A DNA stretch of 64,000 bases from Nostoc sp. PCC 7524 (GTDB lineage: Bacteria > Cyanobacteriota > Cyanobacteriia > Cyanobacteriales > Nostocaceae). The notes beneath the pieces are model-generated. The model worked only from the letters and a program-made list of their open reading frames with translations. It did not search any database and was not told the DNA's origin. Numbering within the stretch: position 1 is the first letter of the stretch; every line of letters begins with the position of its first letter. Position numbers and translations under genes: made by a program. Below, one piece after another: positions 16,968 through 27,403 of this stretch. The DNA is taken from assembly GCF_000316645.1 (NCBI RefSeq), contig NC_019684.1, positions 5,901,501-5,965,500 on the forward strand, written 5' to 3'.

Positions 16968-17422
16968 GTTGGCTTACCACCACCTTCTTCAACATTGGGA
17001 AGGGAAATACGTTCTGCATGAACCCAGAATGCTTCTAAATTATAAAATTCCCGTTCCTTTGGCATCATTATGTGGACAATCACGTCGCCGTAGTCTTGTA
17101 GCACCCAGTTTCCTTCGCCTTTACCTTCTGTCCGCAAAGGACGGCGTTGCCACTCTGTTTCTACTTTATCTTCTATTGCTTGAGCGATCGCCCTAACTTG
17201 CACCCTAGAATAGCCAGTCAACATCACAAAATAATCTGCCAAGTAAGAGACATCTGCTACCTTCAACACTAGAATATCACCCGCTTTGCGGTCTGATGCA
17301 GCTTCAGCGATAGTTACAGCTAAATTTCCACTCAATTCAGTGTCACTCTCTGAATTTCTGAGTGCGCTCTTGGTAACTGAGACGGATTGTAATGGTAAAT
17401 TTCCTTGGAAATAATCAGACAT
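16964..17422 (-). CDS. rsfS: Ribosome silencing factor RsfS
   Basis: RsfS/RsfA/Iojap protein, which binds ribosomal protein uL14 and blocks subunit joining when nutrients are low. The domain covers about residues 33-145: DILVLKVADVSYLADYFVML, GYSRVQVRAIAQAIEDKV and WVLQDYGDVIVHIM are all family signatures. The first 30 residues are a poorly conserved extension. It is the first gene of a short minus-strand unit with CGLD27, and asparaginase follows. Length is normal for cyanobacteria. Confidence 0.95.
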   Translation of the reverse strand: MSDYFQGNLPLQSVSVTKSALRNSESDTELSGNLAVTIAEAASDRKAGDILVLKVADVSYLADYFVMLTGYSRVQVRAIAQAIEDKVETEWQRRPLRTEGKGEGNWVLQDYGDVIVHIMMPKEREFYNLEAFWVHAERISLPNVEEGGGKPT

Positions 17423-17998
17423 TCAACCTCAGGTGCTTTATCCCTTTGATTACGGTTTTTGAGAATTAATTACAAACAACAATCGAACCAGAACTGTATA
17501 TCTTGGTTTTTTTGAATACTAACAAAAAAATCGGTGTTTATGGCATAGGCTCAGTGATTGACTAATATATCGCAACATTACTGGGGCTGCATTGCAGGAG
17601 GTCTTTTTGTAGCGTTCCATCCCACAACGGCTATTTTCACCGTACAAAATTCAATATGGTCATTCCACTTAGCCCAGCAGTCATATCTTCTTGGAGACGG
17701 ATCACAAAGCCGTAAAGTTGATAACTCACAACTATACACTGCCGTTTAACTCTATAAATCTGCTAAAAGATAGTATATAGCATAGCTGACGACTGTGCAT
17801 TCTGCCTAAAGTGTGACTAATAACAATTACTAATAACTTTTCGTATGCCTAGCATCTGCTGCATCTTAACTCTAGGCAGTCCTTAATATACAAAAAATAG
17901 GGCATAGAAAATAATTTTTTGAATATCTATACCCTCAGATATTTGATTTTTTTTAGCTCTATAATGTTTTGGTTTCTAGTGCAAACTAACGTTAATAC
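17423..17998. other. Intergenic, no supported gene
   Basis: 576 bases between two minus-strand genes. A TTG-started 63-codon plus frame (17558-17749) has no recognisable domain and no good ribosome site. AT-rich, with T-runs around 17500 and 17945. I see no RNA gene. Confidence 0.5.
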
Positions 17999-19270
17999 CT
18001 AGACTTCTTGTTTAGAAACTACTTTGGCTGCGATTGGTTGACTTTCCGCAGTGACTGAGTAGAATAATTTTTCGTATTGATTTAAAGCCTGCTCGAAAGC
18101 ATATTGTTCAGTAGCGTATTTCCGGCTATTATAACCCAATGTTTTAGTTTTTTCTGGGTGTTTGTATAGGTCTAAAGTTGCCTTTGCTAAAGCTTCGGGG
18201 TCTTCTGGAGGAACTACAATACCACCTCCACTTTGTCTCACAGCTTTGGCGGCTGTACCGTTGCGGGGTACGGATGCTATTAATGCTCTACCACTAGCCA
18301 GTAAAACTTGGATTTTTGATGGCATATTGAAAGAGATGACGTTTTTCTTTTGTACCACCAAACCAACATCTGCTGCTGCTAACATCTGAGGCAAATGTTC
18401 ACGGGGTTGAAATGGTAGTAACAAAACATTATCAGCGCCGCAGTCTAAACAATACTTTTGTAATCTCTGCAAACCTTTAGCTTCACCAACAATCACAAAG
18501 GCTATTTCTGGAACATGACGCAACATGGCAGCTGCTTTGATCACAGTTTCTAACCCTTGTGTCAAAGCAATGTTTCCTGAATACAGCACTACAAATTTGC
18601 CATTTAGGTTGTGTTCGTCCCGGAAACTATTGTTGACTTTTGGTAAGGGACGAATGAAATTCACATCTACCCAATTAGGGATTTGCTCTATTTTGTGGGG
18701 TGATACGCCTTTAGATAGTAGATTTTCTACAAAACCATCAGCAATGACACTAATTTTTGTGGCACTCTTGTAAGCAAACTTTTCTAATACTGAAAACACT
18801 TTGATCAGCCATTTGTTTTTCAGTAATCCCACATGGATAGCTGCTTCCGGTAATATATCTTGAAGATTTAACACTACAGGACAGGCACGTAACCATCCTA
18901 ACAAGGCAGCAGGTACACACACAGGTAGTGATGGCGACGTTGAGAGAATCACATCAGGCCGCCAGCCGAAAAGAGCAGGTAAAAAGCTAGTAGTGACAAA
19001 ACTAGCATCAAGCAATATTCGATCTAAAAGCTTAGGTTGTGGGCGAATCCAAACATAACTACGCTGGATTTGCACACCATTTTTATATTCTGTGAGATAC
19101 CATTTGCCACGATATCCTTCGTAAATTTGACGCTCAGGATAGTTAGGCATGGCTGTAATGACACGTACTTGATGTCCTCGCTTAACCAGTCCCTCTGCTA
19201 ATTCTGTCATTAGCGGGGCAATCCCAATTGGTTCTGGATAGTAGTTGTAGGAGTAGATTAAAATCCGCAT
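17999..19270 (-). CDS. WcaI-type glycosyltransferase family 4
   Basis: 423-residue GT4 protein of the WcaI (colanic acid) subfamily. It opens with MRILIYSYNYYPEPIGIAPL, where the YPE-P-x-GI-A signature defines the group. The Glycos_transf_1 domain follows IPNWVD near residue 202, with MPSKIQVLLASGRALIAS in place of the usual E-x7-E region. Donor and acceptor are unknown. It stands alone, flanked by long gaps, so its pathway is not shown by context; the exopolysaccharide cluster at 48-57 kb is a possible partner. Confidence 0.9.
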   Translation of the reverse strand: MRILIYSYNYYPEPIGIAPLMTELAEGLVKRGHQVRVITAMPNYPERQIYEGYRGKWYLTEYKNGVQIQRSYVWIRPQPKLLDRILLDASFVTTSFLPALFGWRPDVILSTSPSLPVCVPAALLGWLRACPVVLNLQDILPEAAIHVGLLKNKWLIKVFSVLEKFAYKSATKISVIADGFVENLLSKGVSPHKIEQIPNWVDVNFIRPLPKVNNSFRDEHNLNGKFVVLYSGNIALTQGLETVIKAAAMLRHVPEIAFVIVGEAKGLQRLQKYCLDCGADNVLLLPFQPREHLPQMLAAADVGLVVQKKNVISFNMPSKIQVLLASGRALIASVPRNGTAAKAVRQSGGGIVVPPEDPEALAKATLDLYKHPEKTKTLGYNSRKYATEQYAFEQALNQYEKLFYSVTAESQPIAAKVVSKQEV

Positions 19271-19922
19271 AACAAATTAGTCAGAAGTCCCTGGCTGTTT
19301 AGTTCATACAAGAAAATATCTGTCTTACAGATGATTGCTTCTTACTCAAAAGCATTTGTTAAGACATATATTTAATTTTGTCTTTATACTATTGATGTGT
19401 CAGTGCTTTTTCGTTGAAGATTTAGTAAATATTGGTGGAGCTTGCTTAGGTAAGACATGAGATTTTTTTTACTTTATAACTTGTAATTATTACTTATTGT
19501 CTAATGATTTAGTATAGGCATAAACTCCGGTGTAATTAATTAAAGTTTCTAGCAATCATTGGGAGTAATTTGTAAAATGTCAGTGAAATTGAGGTGATAT
19601 ATGAAAAATATTTTGTTTTGATACTAAAAATAAGACATTCACGACGCAAAACTTTTTCTTTTTTTCTCAGTAATCATCTGGGTACGAGCTTTTTCATATT
19701 TTTAAAGTTTTAAAATTGCTGTGTTTGATTGTTGGCGAGAAATCAAACTGCAAATAATATAGATACATAGTTATATAAAGATAAATAGTTGAAATATTGA
19801 TGAGCGAAGGCTGCTGTACATAGCATTCCTACAACCCTTACAGTGGGAATATGAATATAAAATTTACCTTTGTAGCCATGAACCAAAAGTAATTTTTCTG
19901 AGTGTAGTTGTGATTACTTTTC
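19271..19922. other. Long AT-rich intergenic region
   Basis: 652 bases with no ORF above a few codons in any sensible frame, no tRNA and no obvious repeat. It contains the promoter of the WcaI-type gene and the 3' end of the lysR transcript. Confidence 0.5.
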
Positions 19923-20807
19923 TCACCTGTAAAAACTTTTCACAACTTGTAAGAAGTTTTGTAGGATAGCAGTCTCCATCTCAGAACGCCAGACAATGGC
20001 TGTTTCTATGAGTGGGGTTTGCTCGATCACAGCGCGATAGACTACACCAGGTCTTTGGAGGTTCTGTAAAGAAGAAGGTGCGATCGCAATTCCCATTCCT
20101 GCTGATACTAGACCAATAATAGTTTGCATCTGGATTGCCTCCTGAGTAACTTTAGGGCTGAAATTTCCTTGTTGGCAAAGATTGATGATGTGATCGTAAA
20201 GTCCTGGTGCTAGATAGCGAGGAAACATGATGAAAGATTCAGGAAAAAGCGATCGCACTGATATACATTCTTGGTGAGCTAGGGGATGATTTGACGGTAA
20301 AGCCACAATTAAAGGCTCTCGGTGAATGCACTCTTGAGAGAGTGTGTTGTCTTCTAGAGGAGGATGGGCAAAGCCTACATGAATCCGATAATCTCTTAAC
20401 GCCTGCTCCTGTTGAGTTGTAGTCAACTCCAGTAAAACTAATTCGATTTCCGGAAAATGCTCCCGAAATTGACGCAAAATCACAGGTAGCAAATCATAAG
20501 TTACCAAACTGGTAAAGCCAATTCTGAGTTGACCGATTTCACCCCGTCCAGTTATTTGAGTTAACACTACTGCTGCTTCTAATTGCGCCAGTAGTTGATA
20601 AGCCTCCTGCAAAAACACTTTTCCAGCTGCTGTTAGTTGTACCTGTCGCTTAGTTTTGCGCTGAAACAGTTCTACCCCCAGTTCCGCCTCTAGCTGCTGG
20701 ATTTGTTGGCTGAGAGGCGGTTGAGCAATATGCAGTCTTTCTGCGGCTTTACTGAAATGTAATTCCTCCGCTACAGCAATAAAGTAGCGTAGGTGTCGTA
20801 GTTCCAT
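19923..20807 (-). CDS. LysR-family transcriptional regulator
   Basis: 294-residue LysR-type regulator. The N-terminal winged helix-turn-helix spans residues 1-60 (HLRYFIAVAEELHFSKAAER and AQPPLSQQIQQLEAELGVEL). A two-lobed effector domain follows from about residue 90 (GQLRIGFTSLVTYDLLPVIL). It is divergent from ilvD across 110 bases, the typical layout for a LysR protein controlling its neighbour, so it may respond to a branched-chain amino-acid intermediate. The effector is not shown by sequence. Confidence 0.93.
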   Translation of the reverse strand: MELRHLRYFIAVAEELHFSKAAERLHIAQPPLSQQIQQLEAELGVELFQRKTKRQVQLTAAGKVFLQEAYQLLAQLEAAVVLTQITGRGEIGQLRIGFTSLVTYDLLPVILRQFREHFPEIELVLLELTTTQQEQALRDYRIHVGFAHPPLEDNTLSQECIHREPLIVALPSNHPLAHQECISVRSLFPESFIMFPRYLAPGLYDHIINLCQQGNFSPKVTQEAIQMQTIIGLVSAGMGIAIAPSSLQNLQRPGVVYRAVIEQTPLIETAIVWRSEMETAILQNFLQVVKSFYR

Positions 20808-20917
20808 ATTTTTAATATTTTATAAGTCTCAATTTTGAATAAATATATATTGGACATCTAAAAGCAGTCTACCTATGATACTCGTACAGATTAGTTGACG
20901 ATACGGAAGGAACAAAG
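20808..20917. promoter_or_regulatory. Divergent lysR-ilvD control region
   Basis: 110 bases containing both promoters and the likely LysR operator. Several short T-N11-A type dyads are possible in the AT-rich part, so I do not single one out. A GGAAGGAACAAAG ribosome site precedes ilvD. Confidence 0.5.
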
Positions 20918-22606
20918 ATGACGGAGAACTTCAGAAGTAAAGTAGTCACACAAGGAGTGCAGCGATCGCCAAATAGAGCCATGCTGCGAGCAGTAGGATT
21001 TCAAGACGAAGACTTTAACAAAGCAATTGTCGGCATATCCAACGCCTACAGCACCATCACCCCCTGCAATATGGGGATCAATCAACTAGCACAGAGAGCC
21101 GAAGCCGGGATTAAAAAAGCCGGAGCCATGCCGCAAATGTTCGGCACAATTACCATTAGTGACGGCATTTCTATGGGAACAGAAGGAATGAAATACTCCC
21201 TAGTCTCCAGAGAAGTCATTGCCGACTCCATCGAAACCGCTTGTAACGGACAAAGTATGGATGGAGTCATAGCCATCGGTGGCTGTGATAAAAATATGCC
21301 AGGGGCAATGATTGCCATGGCACGAATGAACATCCCAGCCATCTTTGTCTACGGTGGCACCATCAAACCCGGACACTACAACGGTAAAGACTTAACAGTT
21401 GTCAGTTCCTTTGAAGCCGTCGGAGAATACAGCGCCGGCAAAATTGACGAAGACGAACTATTAGCAGTCGAACGGCAAGCTTGTCCTGGTGCTGGTTCCT
21501 GTGGTGGGATGTACACCGCCAATACCATGTCCTCAGCCTTTGAAGCGATGGGCATGAGTTTACCCTATTCCTCTACAATGGCAGCAGAAGATGATGAAAA
21601 AGCCGATAGCACCGAAGAATCAGCCAAAGTATTAGTCGAAGCCATTCGTCATCAACTCTTACCCCGGCAGATTATCACCCGCAAATCTATAGAAAATGCT
21701 ATTTCCGTGATTATGGCGGTAGGTGGTTCTACCAATGCCGTGTTACATTTTCTGGCGATCGCCCGCGCGGCTGGTGTAGAACTCAATTTAGATGACTTTG
21801 AAACTATCCGTGGTCGTGTCCCCGTTTTGTGTGATTTAAAACCCAGTGGTCGATATGTTGCCACCGATTTACATAGAGCTGGTGGTATTCCCCAGGTGAT
21901 GAAAATGCTGCTAGTGCATGGTTTACTCCACGGTGACTGTATGACTATTACAGGGAAAACCATTGCCGAAGTCTTAGCGGCAGTACCGGATGAACCACCC
22001 ACTAATCAAGATGTGATTCGTCCTTGGCATAACCCCATGTATGCCCAAGGACACTTAGCCATCCTCAAGGGCAATTTAGCCACAGAGGGGGCGGTAGCCA
22101 AAATCACCGGGGTGAAAAAACCCACCATTACTGGCCCCGCACGGGTATTTGATTCGGAAGAAGAATGTTTAGATGCTATTTTAGCGGGTAAGATTCAAGC
22201 TGGTGATGTGATTGTCATCCGCTACGAAGGACCCAAAGGTGGCCCTGGGATGCGGGAAATGTTGGCTCCCACCTCGGCTATTATCGGTGCTGGCTTAGGG
22301 GATGCAGTGGGATTAATTACTGATGGGCGATTTTCTGGAGGGACTTACGGTATGGTTGTGGGTCACGTTGCACCGGAAGCTGCCGTTGGCGGTAATATTG
22401 CTCTGGTAGAAGAGGGTGATAGTATTACCATTGATGCGGATTCTCGCCTGTTGCAAGTTAATGTCTCAGATGAAGAATTAGCCCGTCGTCGTACCAATTG
22501 GCAACCTCGTCCGCCCCGTTACACTAAGGGTATTTTAGCGAAATATGCCAAGTTGGTGGCTTCTAGCAGTGTTGGCGCTGTCACTGATTTGGATTTGTTT
22601 AATTAG
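20918..22606 (+). CDS. ilvD: Dihydroxy-acid dehydratase
   Basis: Iron-sulfur enzyme that dehydrates 2,3-dihydroxy-isovalerate and 2,3-dihydroxy-3-methylvalerate to the 2-oxo acids of valine and isoleucine synthesis. The 562 residues match the short IlvD form. Cluster cysteines are Cys50 (TITPCNMG), Cys123 (GGCDKNMPG) and Cys195 ([15 protein letters not shown]). The C-terminal domain has [20 protein letters not shown]. It is monocistronic, with a hairpin after it, and faces a divergent LysR regulator. Confidence 0.97.
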   Translation: MTENFRSKVVTQGVQRSPNRAMLRAVGFQDEDFNKAIVGISNAYSTITPCNMGINQLAQRAEAGIKKAGAMPQMFGTITISDGISMGTEGMKYSLVSREVIADSIETACNGQSMDGVIAIGGCDKNMPGAMIAMARMNIPAIFVYGGTIKPGHYNGKDLTVVSSFEAVGEYSAGKIDEDELLAVERQACPGAGSCGGMYTANTMSSAFEAMGMSLPYSSTMAAEDDEKADSTEESAKVLVEAIRHQLLPRQIITRKSIENAISVIMAVGGSTNAVLHFLAIARAAGVELNLDDFETIRGRVPVLCDLKPSGRYVATDLHRAGGIPQVMKMLLVHGLLHGDCMTITGKTIAEVLAAVPDEPPTNQDVIRPWHNPMYAQGHLAILKGNLATEGAVAKITGVKKPTITGPARVFDSEEECLDAILAGKIQAGDVIVIRYEGPKGGPGMREMLAPTSAIIGAGLGDAVGLITDGRFSGGTYGMVVGHVAPEAAVGGNIALVEEGDSITIDADSRLLQVNVSDEELARRRTNWQPRPPRYTKGILAKYAKLVASSSVGAVTDLDLFN

Positions 22607-22660
22607 GGGTAAAGCTGATGCAGAGCGGAGCCGGAGTTTCTCCGCCTCCGGGGTGAGGAC

Positions 22661-22695
22661 TGTCTAATCGGGTAGATTCATTCCCCGATTAGACA
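22661..22695. terminator. Hairpin between convergent ilvD and bgtA
   Basis: Perfect 12-base inverted repeat TGTCTAATCGGG / CCCGATTAGACA with an 11-base loop, placed between converging genes. A GC-rich inverted-repeat patch (about 22627-22652) lies just before it. There is no long T-run, so bidirectional termination is likely but not certain. Confidence 0.65.
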
Positions 22696-22745
22696 ACCGC
22701 TAGAATCACCTCCGCTTTTAGCTGGCGTGAGTGTCAAACGAAGTT

Positions 22746-23501
22746 TTAGAGAATTTGGGAGAGAAACTTGCGGGTTCGTTCCTCTTGAGGTTGGGTGAAA
22801 AAGGTTTGTGGGGTGGCTGATTCGACTAAGTGACCACTATCCATTAACACAACTCGGTCGGCGACTTCACGAGCGAATCCGACTTCATGGGTAACTACTA
22901 CCATTGTCATGCCTTCAGTGGCTAGGTTTCGCATCACATCTAAAACTTCTCTGACCATTTCTGGGTCTAATGCCGAAGTAGGTTCATCAAATAACATAAT
23001 TTTAGGCTGCATAGCCAAAGCACGAGCGATCGCTACCCGTTGTTGCTGTCCCCCAGATAACTGTCCTGGGTATTTGTGCGCCTGTTCTAAAATTCCGACT
23101 CTTTCTAATAGCTGCATCGCCAATTCTTCAGCTTTGGCTTTCTTCCATCGACGCACCCAAACTGGAGCTAAGGTGATATTTTGCAGCACTGTTAAATGGG
23201 GAAATAAATTAAATTGCTGAAATACCATCCCCACCTCCCGCCGAATTGCATCAATATTTCGCAAGTCGTGACTGAGGGTAATTCCATCAATATTAATTTT
23301 TCCTCGTTGGTATTCTTCTAGAGCATTAAATGTGCGGATAAAAGTTGATTTTCCTGAGCCAGAAGGTCCCATCAATACTACCACTTCTCCGCGATAAACT
23401 GTTAAGCTAACACCTTGGAGAACATGAAATTTACCATACCATTTATGAACATCTTCAGCAATAATTATTGGTGTTTGTTCGTTCACAGATTTTAACCTCA
23501 A
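22746..23501 (-). CDS. bgtA: Amino-acid ABC transporter ATPase, BgtA-like
   Basis: 251-residue polar amino-acid ABC ATPase (GlnQ/HisP type). It has Walker A GPSGSGKS (45-52), the Q-loop in [13 protein letters not shown], signature LSGGQQQR (148-155), Walker B IMLFDEP (168-174) and the switch His in VVVTHEVGF. It ends a four-gene minus-strand operon whose order matches natF-natG-natH-bgtA of Anabaena sp. PCC 7120, a system for acidic and neutral polar amino acids. The symbol is given by this synteny. In Anabaena, BgtA also energises a second permease, so it may be shared here too. Confidence 0.9.
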   Translation of the reverse strand: MRLKSVNEQTPIIIAEDVHKWYGKFHVLQGVSLTVYRGEVVVLMGPSGSGKSTFIRTFNALEEYQRGKINIDGITLSHDLRNIDAIRREVGMVFQQFNLFPHLTVLQNITLAPVWVRRWKKAKAEELAMQLLERVGILEQAHKYPGQLSGGQQQRVAIARALAMQPKIMLFDEPTSALDPEMVREVLDVMRNLATEGMTMVVVTHEVGFAREVADRVVLMDSGHLVESATPQTFFTQPQEERTRKFLSQIL

Positions 23502-23555
23502 TTTTTAAGTAGTTGGGAGAGCCAGTTAGATTAACTAATAACTAATAACTATTGA

Positions 23556-24704
23556 CTATTGATGCAACTGTTTCTCTAATCGCCGAGAAGCTAAGGATAT
23601 AGAGTAACAAAACAGCCAGTAAATGAAACCAATAAATAAATATACTTCTGCATAACGACCAATAAATTGAGGTTGTGCCAATATGGAACGAGCAATACCT
23701 GTCAGTTCCACTAAGCCCACAAGAGATAATAGAGAAGTATCTTTAAATAAGCCGATAAATTGTCCCACAATAGCAGGAATAACAGCACGTAAAGCTTGAG
23801 GCAAGACAATAAATATAACTGTGAAAGGAGTATTTAATCCTAGTGCTTTGGCTGCTTCGACTTGTCCACGAGAGATGGCTTGGAGTCCACCGCGTACATT
23901 TTCGGCCATGTAGGCAGCACTGAACAATACTAAACCTGCGATCGCTCTTAAAACCCTATCTAGGCGTATATCTGCTGAAAGAAATAAAGGTAACATGACT
24001 TGCGCCAGGAATAAAATCCCAATTAGGGGAACTCCTCGGATGATTTCAATATAGAGAATAGAAAACCAACGGACTACAGGTAAATTGCTAGTTCTTCCTA
24101 ATGCCAGTAAAACTCCAATTGGAAAAGAAAGCACAATACTAACTGCGGCCATTAGTAATGTAAGTAGCAAACCATTCCACAACGTTGTAGATACAGGTTG
24201 TAAATTAAATCCACCACCAATTAGCCAGAGAATTAGGAGAAAAGATAATAACCATACTAAAGAAAGCCAAGGTGCTATAACTTGAGCAAACTTTTTCCCT
24301 AACCAGAGACTAGGAATTAGTACAGACACAATTAAAAATGACCAAAGGCGAGATATTAAATCTACAGGTAAGATAATAATTCCCAAGGTGGTGATAACGG
24401 CGAATATTCCCATACTCCGCAATTTCAACTTTGGCTGACTAAATAAAATACCTGTATTTATAGCAGCCAAAGTAGTAGTAATTGCTAATACAATCCAAAT
24501 CCGCCAATATTGGCTTTGCGGATATCTCCCAACTAAAAATAAACGTAAGTTGACTTGAATTACTTGCCATTGTGCTTGAGTGGTTGCCCAAATTACTATT
24601 CCCTGCACTAGCCAAAATAGCAATATCAAGCAAATAACAGTTAACAAACTATTATACCAAGTGCTAAATAAGTTTTTACGTAACCAAGTTAGTTGTTTAG
24701 TCAT
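23556..24704 (-). CDS. natH: Amino-acid ABC permease, NatH-like
   Basis: 382-residue inner-membrane permease of the His/Glu/Gln/Arg ABC type. An N-terminal block of helices precedes the BPD_transp_1 domain (about residues 175-375), which bears the ATPase-docking EAA loop EAAKALGLNTPFTVIFIVLP. The long N-terminal region is usual for NatH-type subunits. It is separated from bgtA by 54 bases with a heptanucleotide repeat. It should form a heterodimer with the preceding permease. Confidence 0.9.
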   Translation of the reverse strand: MTKQLTWLRKNLFSTWYNSLLTVICLILLFWLVQGIVIWATTQAQWQVIQVNLRLFLVGRYPQSQYWRIWIVLAITTTLAAINTGILFSQPKLKLRSMGIFAVITTLGIIILPVDLISRLWSFLIVSVLIPSLWLGKKFAQVIAPWLSLVWLLSFLLILWLIGGGFNLQPVSTTLWNGLLLTLLMAAVSIVLSFPIGVLLALGRTSNLPVVRWFSILYIEIIRGVPLIGILFLAQVMLPLFLSADIRLDRVLRAIAGLVLFSAAYMAENVRGGLQAISRGQVEAAKALGLNTPFTVIFIVLPQALRAVIPAIVGQFIGLFKDTSLLSLVGLVELTGIARSILAQPQFIGRYAEVYLFIGFIYWLFCYSISLASRRLEKQLHQ

Positions 24705-24752
24705 TAGTTATTAATCATTCTCCCCTACTTAGTTTCTAGTCTCCAGTCCCTA

Positions 24753-25673
24753 TTATCTTTCTTTGATCTGAACTCTGCGGTTGAATAAGTTCATGATTAA
24801 AGAGATAGTTAAACTGAGGGTGAGATAGGTGAGAGTCAGTAGTAACATTACCTCTACAGCTTTCCCGGTTTGGTTAAAGGTGGTGGAGGCGACAAAATAG
24901 AGATCAGGGTAGCCGATCGCGATCGCTAAACTCGAATTCTTGGTGAGATTCAGATATTGGCTAGTCAGTGGGGGAATTATTACCCGTAAGGCTTGAGGTA
25001 GAATCACTAGCCGCATAATTAAGCTTGGTTTTAATCCTAGCGATCGCGCTGCTTCCCATTGTCCTTGAGATACTGACCCAATTCCACCTCTGACAATTTC
25101 GGCAATGAAAGCGCCTGTGTAAAAAGTTAATCCCAAAAGTAAAGCGGAAAACTCTGGAGATAAGTTAAACCAGGGTAATTCTATGCCATTTTGACTCAGA
25201 CCCAAGAATCCCCAAAGGGTGATTTTATTTTGGATTTTGGGAAAACTTAAAAAGACGGCGAAGTACCAAAATAACAACTGTAATAGTAAAGGCGTATTGC
25301 GGAATACCTCTACATAAACCAGCATAATATTCCTAACTAGCCAGTTGTCTGAGAGTCTCCCGATACCTGCTATAACTCCAATAATTGTTGTGAAGATGAT
25401 TCCTAAAACTGCTACCCTTAATGAGTTAGTTAGCCCTACCCAAAAGGCACGAATATAAGCATCAGTTGGTTGATAAGGAATTGGTGTTTCGCCAATATCA
25501 AAAGATGCTTGCTGGTTAAGAAAATCAAAGCCAAACTGAATCCCTAACTGCTGTAAGTTGCGGTTGAGATTATTCCAAATAATTGCCACTATAGCTAAGG
25601 CTAAAAACACAGCAATTAATTGTCCAGCTATTCGCCAAAAGCGATCATCACGCCATAAAGGGGGTTTAGTCAT
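24753..25673 (-). CDS. natG: Amino-acid ABC permease, NatG-like
   Basis: 306-residue permease partner. It has an N-terminal helix (IAVFLALAIVAIIW), a periplasmic segment containing FGFDFLNQQASFDIGETPIP (typical of this family), and a BPD_transp_1 domain from about residue 85. The EAA loop reads EAARSLGLKPSLIMRLVILP. It is the second gene of the operon, between the binding protein and natH. Confidence 0.91.
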   Translation of the reverse strand: MTKPPLWRDDRFWRIAGQLIAVFLALAIVAIIWNNLNRNLQQLGIQFGFDFLNQQASFDIGETPIPYQPTDAYIRAFWVGLTNSLRVAVLGIIFTTIIGVIAGIGRLSDNWLVRNIMLVYVEVFRNTPLLLQLLFWYFAVFLSFPKIQNKITLWGFLGLSQNGIELPWFNLSPEFSALLLGLTFYTGAFIAEIVRGGIGSVSQGQWEAARSLGLKPSLIMRLVILPQALRVIIPPLTSQYLNLTKNSSLAIAIGYPDLYFVASTTFNQTGKAVEVMLLLTLTYLTLSLTISLIMNLFNRRVQIKER

Positions 25674-25735
25674 TGGTCAATAGTCAATAGTCAATAGTTT
25701 TTCTCCCCTGCTTCCCCGGCATTTCTCAGTTCCCA

Positions 25736-26788
25736 TTACCTGAAAGGTGGTGAATACAACAGTCCGCCTTTTGTCCACTGTTGATTTTGACCGCGAGGTA
25801 AGTTGAGTTTTGTTTTTGGGCCGAGGTTGCGATCGTAAATTTCATCATAGTTACCAACGTGCTTAATCACTCTGGCAGCAAAGTCATTGGTTAAACCAAG
25901 TCCTTGTCCGAGATTGCCTTCAGTTCCTAAAAACCGTTTAATCTCTGGATCATTACTGGTAGCAAATTGTCCAACATTTTGAGAGTTAATGCCTAACTCT
26001 TCAGCTTTGATTAAGGCATAAACTACCCAAGTGAGAGTATCACGCCATTTGCTATTTCCTTTAGCTACTGCTGGTGCCAGGGGTTCGGAAGAAATGACTT
26101 CATCTAAAATGACGTGATCTTCTGGTTTGGGGAGAGTTGTACGTCTGGATACTAAAGCGGAGCGATCGGCGGTGACAGCTTCACAACGTCCTTCTGCATA
26201 AGTGGCAAAGGTAACGTTAACATCTTCAAAGACAACTGGTTTGTAAGTAATACCTCGTTTCCGCATTTGGTCTGCTAGGTTCTGTTCTGTGGTAGTACCA
26301 GTTTGTACACAGATGGCTTTGTCTTTGAGATCTGTTAAAGATTTCAGTCCGCTATCTTTGCGAACCATAACTGCTTGACCATCGTAAAAAACTACAGGTG
26401 CAAATTCTAAACCTACTGATGTAGCACGGCTGAGTATCCAGGTGGTGTTGCGGCTGAGGATGTCTACTTCGCCAGTTTGTAAAGCTGTAAACCGTTCTTT
26501 GGCATTGAGGTTACGGAACTCTACTGCGTCTGGGTTGTCAAACAAAGCTGCGGCTACAGCGCGACAAATATCTACATCAATCCCACTATATTTACCATCA
26601 GTGCCTACAAAGCTAAACCCTGGAACTTCGCCACTGACACCACAAATTAATTGACCACGGTTTTTGACAGTTTCCCAGCGATCGCCTGCTGAGGTATTAC
26701 CTGCATTTGGTGTTGTTGCTGAGTTGCCACCACAAGCTGTAGTAGTAAAAATTAAGGATGCTGCCAATATTAAACCTGATTTCCGCAT
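25736..26788 (-). CDS. natF: Amino-acid ABC periplasmic binding lipoprotein, NatF-like
   Basis: 350-residue family 3 solute-binding protein. A lipoprotein signal precedes Cys19 (SLIFTTTACGG). The binding domain includes RGQLICGVSGEVPGFSFVGT, SGIDVDICRAVAAALF and the DLKDKAICVQTGTTTEQNLA block. The C-terminal GNYDEIYDRNLGP is typical of the polar amino-acid group. First gene of the operon. An NtcA-type palindrome lies 28 bases upstream of its start. Substrate range is inferred from the Anabaena N-II system. Confidence 0.91.
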   Translation of the reverse strand: MRKSGLILAASLIFTTTACGGNSATTPNAGNTSAGDRWETVKNRGQLICGVSGEVPGFSFVGTDGKYSGIDVDICRAVAAALFDNPDAVEFRNLNAKERFTALQTGEVDILSRNTTWILSRATSVGLEFAPVVFYDGQAVMVRKDSGLKSLTDLKDKAICVQTGTTTEQNLADQMRKRGITYKPVVFEDVNVTFATYAEGRCEAVTADRSALVSRRTTLPKPEDHVILDEVISSEPLAPAVAKGNSKWRDTLTWVVYALIKAEELGINSQNVGQFATSNDPEIKRFLGTEGNLGQGLGLTNDFAARVIKHVGNYDEIYDRNLGPKTKLNLPRGQNQQWTKGGLLYSPPFR

Positions 26789-26816
26789 AAAATTCCTGGA
26801 TAATTGACTTTAAAAT

Positions 26817-26830
26817 GTATTGGTGAATAC
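26817..26830 (-). promoter_or_regulatory. Candidate NtcA-binding site upstream of natF
   Basis: Matches GTA-N8-TAC exactly (GTATTGGTGAATAC on the plus strand; the motif is symmetrical). NtcA is the cyanobacterial global nitrogen regulator, and natF encodes a nitrogen-source transporter. The site is only 28 bases from the ATG, too close for a standard activated promoter, so it could repress or belong to an unusual promoter. Such a motif also arises by chance several times in 64 kb. Confidence 0.4.
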
Positions 26831-27094
26831 AATAGTTTGGTTAAACCGAAATAGATGCTTGTAATATAAATCTTTTTGAGTACCTATGTGGCAATTTCAT
26901 TAACTGCAAAGTTTATGGATATTTTTTCTGAGTGATTGAAAGTAAAAAATATTTATTTACGCTATCTTGAGTTACCTTCTACTTTAGAAAAGGGCAGGTT
27001 TGTACAATAATTTCTCAACTATAAAACTGAATTTACTAATTAAGATAATGTTTTTGAAGTAAGTGAGGTACATCATGAGTAATGAGCAAGAAAT

Positions 27095-27155
27095 TTACTC
27101 ATTACTTATTACTCATTACTTATTACTTATTACTCATTACTCATTACTCATTACT
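27095..27155. repeat. TTACTCA-type heptanucleotide tandem repeat
   Basis: About eight consecutive units alternating ATTACTC and ATTACTT. It is non-coding and lies between natF and the YbjN-like gene. Confidence 0.92.
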
Positions 27156-27403
27156 TTTTTCAATTAGTTGCTGTACCTCATAAAAATCGAATCTGCTGTA
27201 TATCTTGAAACTCTGTTGACAAATAAAAATTACTGGAAGTTAAGGAATTTGGATATATCAGTCAACAAACTCATCTGATGTGCAACAACTTATTGCATAC
27301 TTCTAAAAGAAGATAATTAACTACACCAACTTCAGCACCTGCCACTAAAAGGTTAAACTATATTCTGGTGACAGATGCTTCACCGTTGCTTAAAGAGGCT
27401 TTT

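Larger units (their letters stand above)
26789..27403. other. Divergent intergenic region, natF / YbjN-like gene
   Basis: About 600 AT-rich bases. It holds the natF promoter with a candidate NtcA site (26817-26830), a heptanucleotide array (27095-27155) and the promoter of the plus-strand gene. No ORF is supported. Confidence 0.5.

Noticed and set aside
17558..17749. 63-codon TTG-started frame
   Set aside because: No ribosome site, no recognisable motif; lies in an AT-rich gap.
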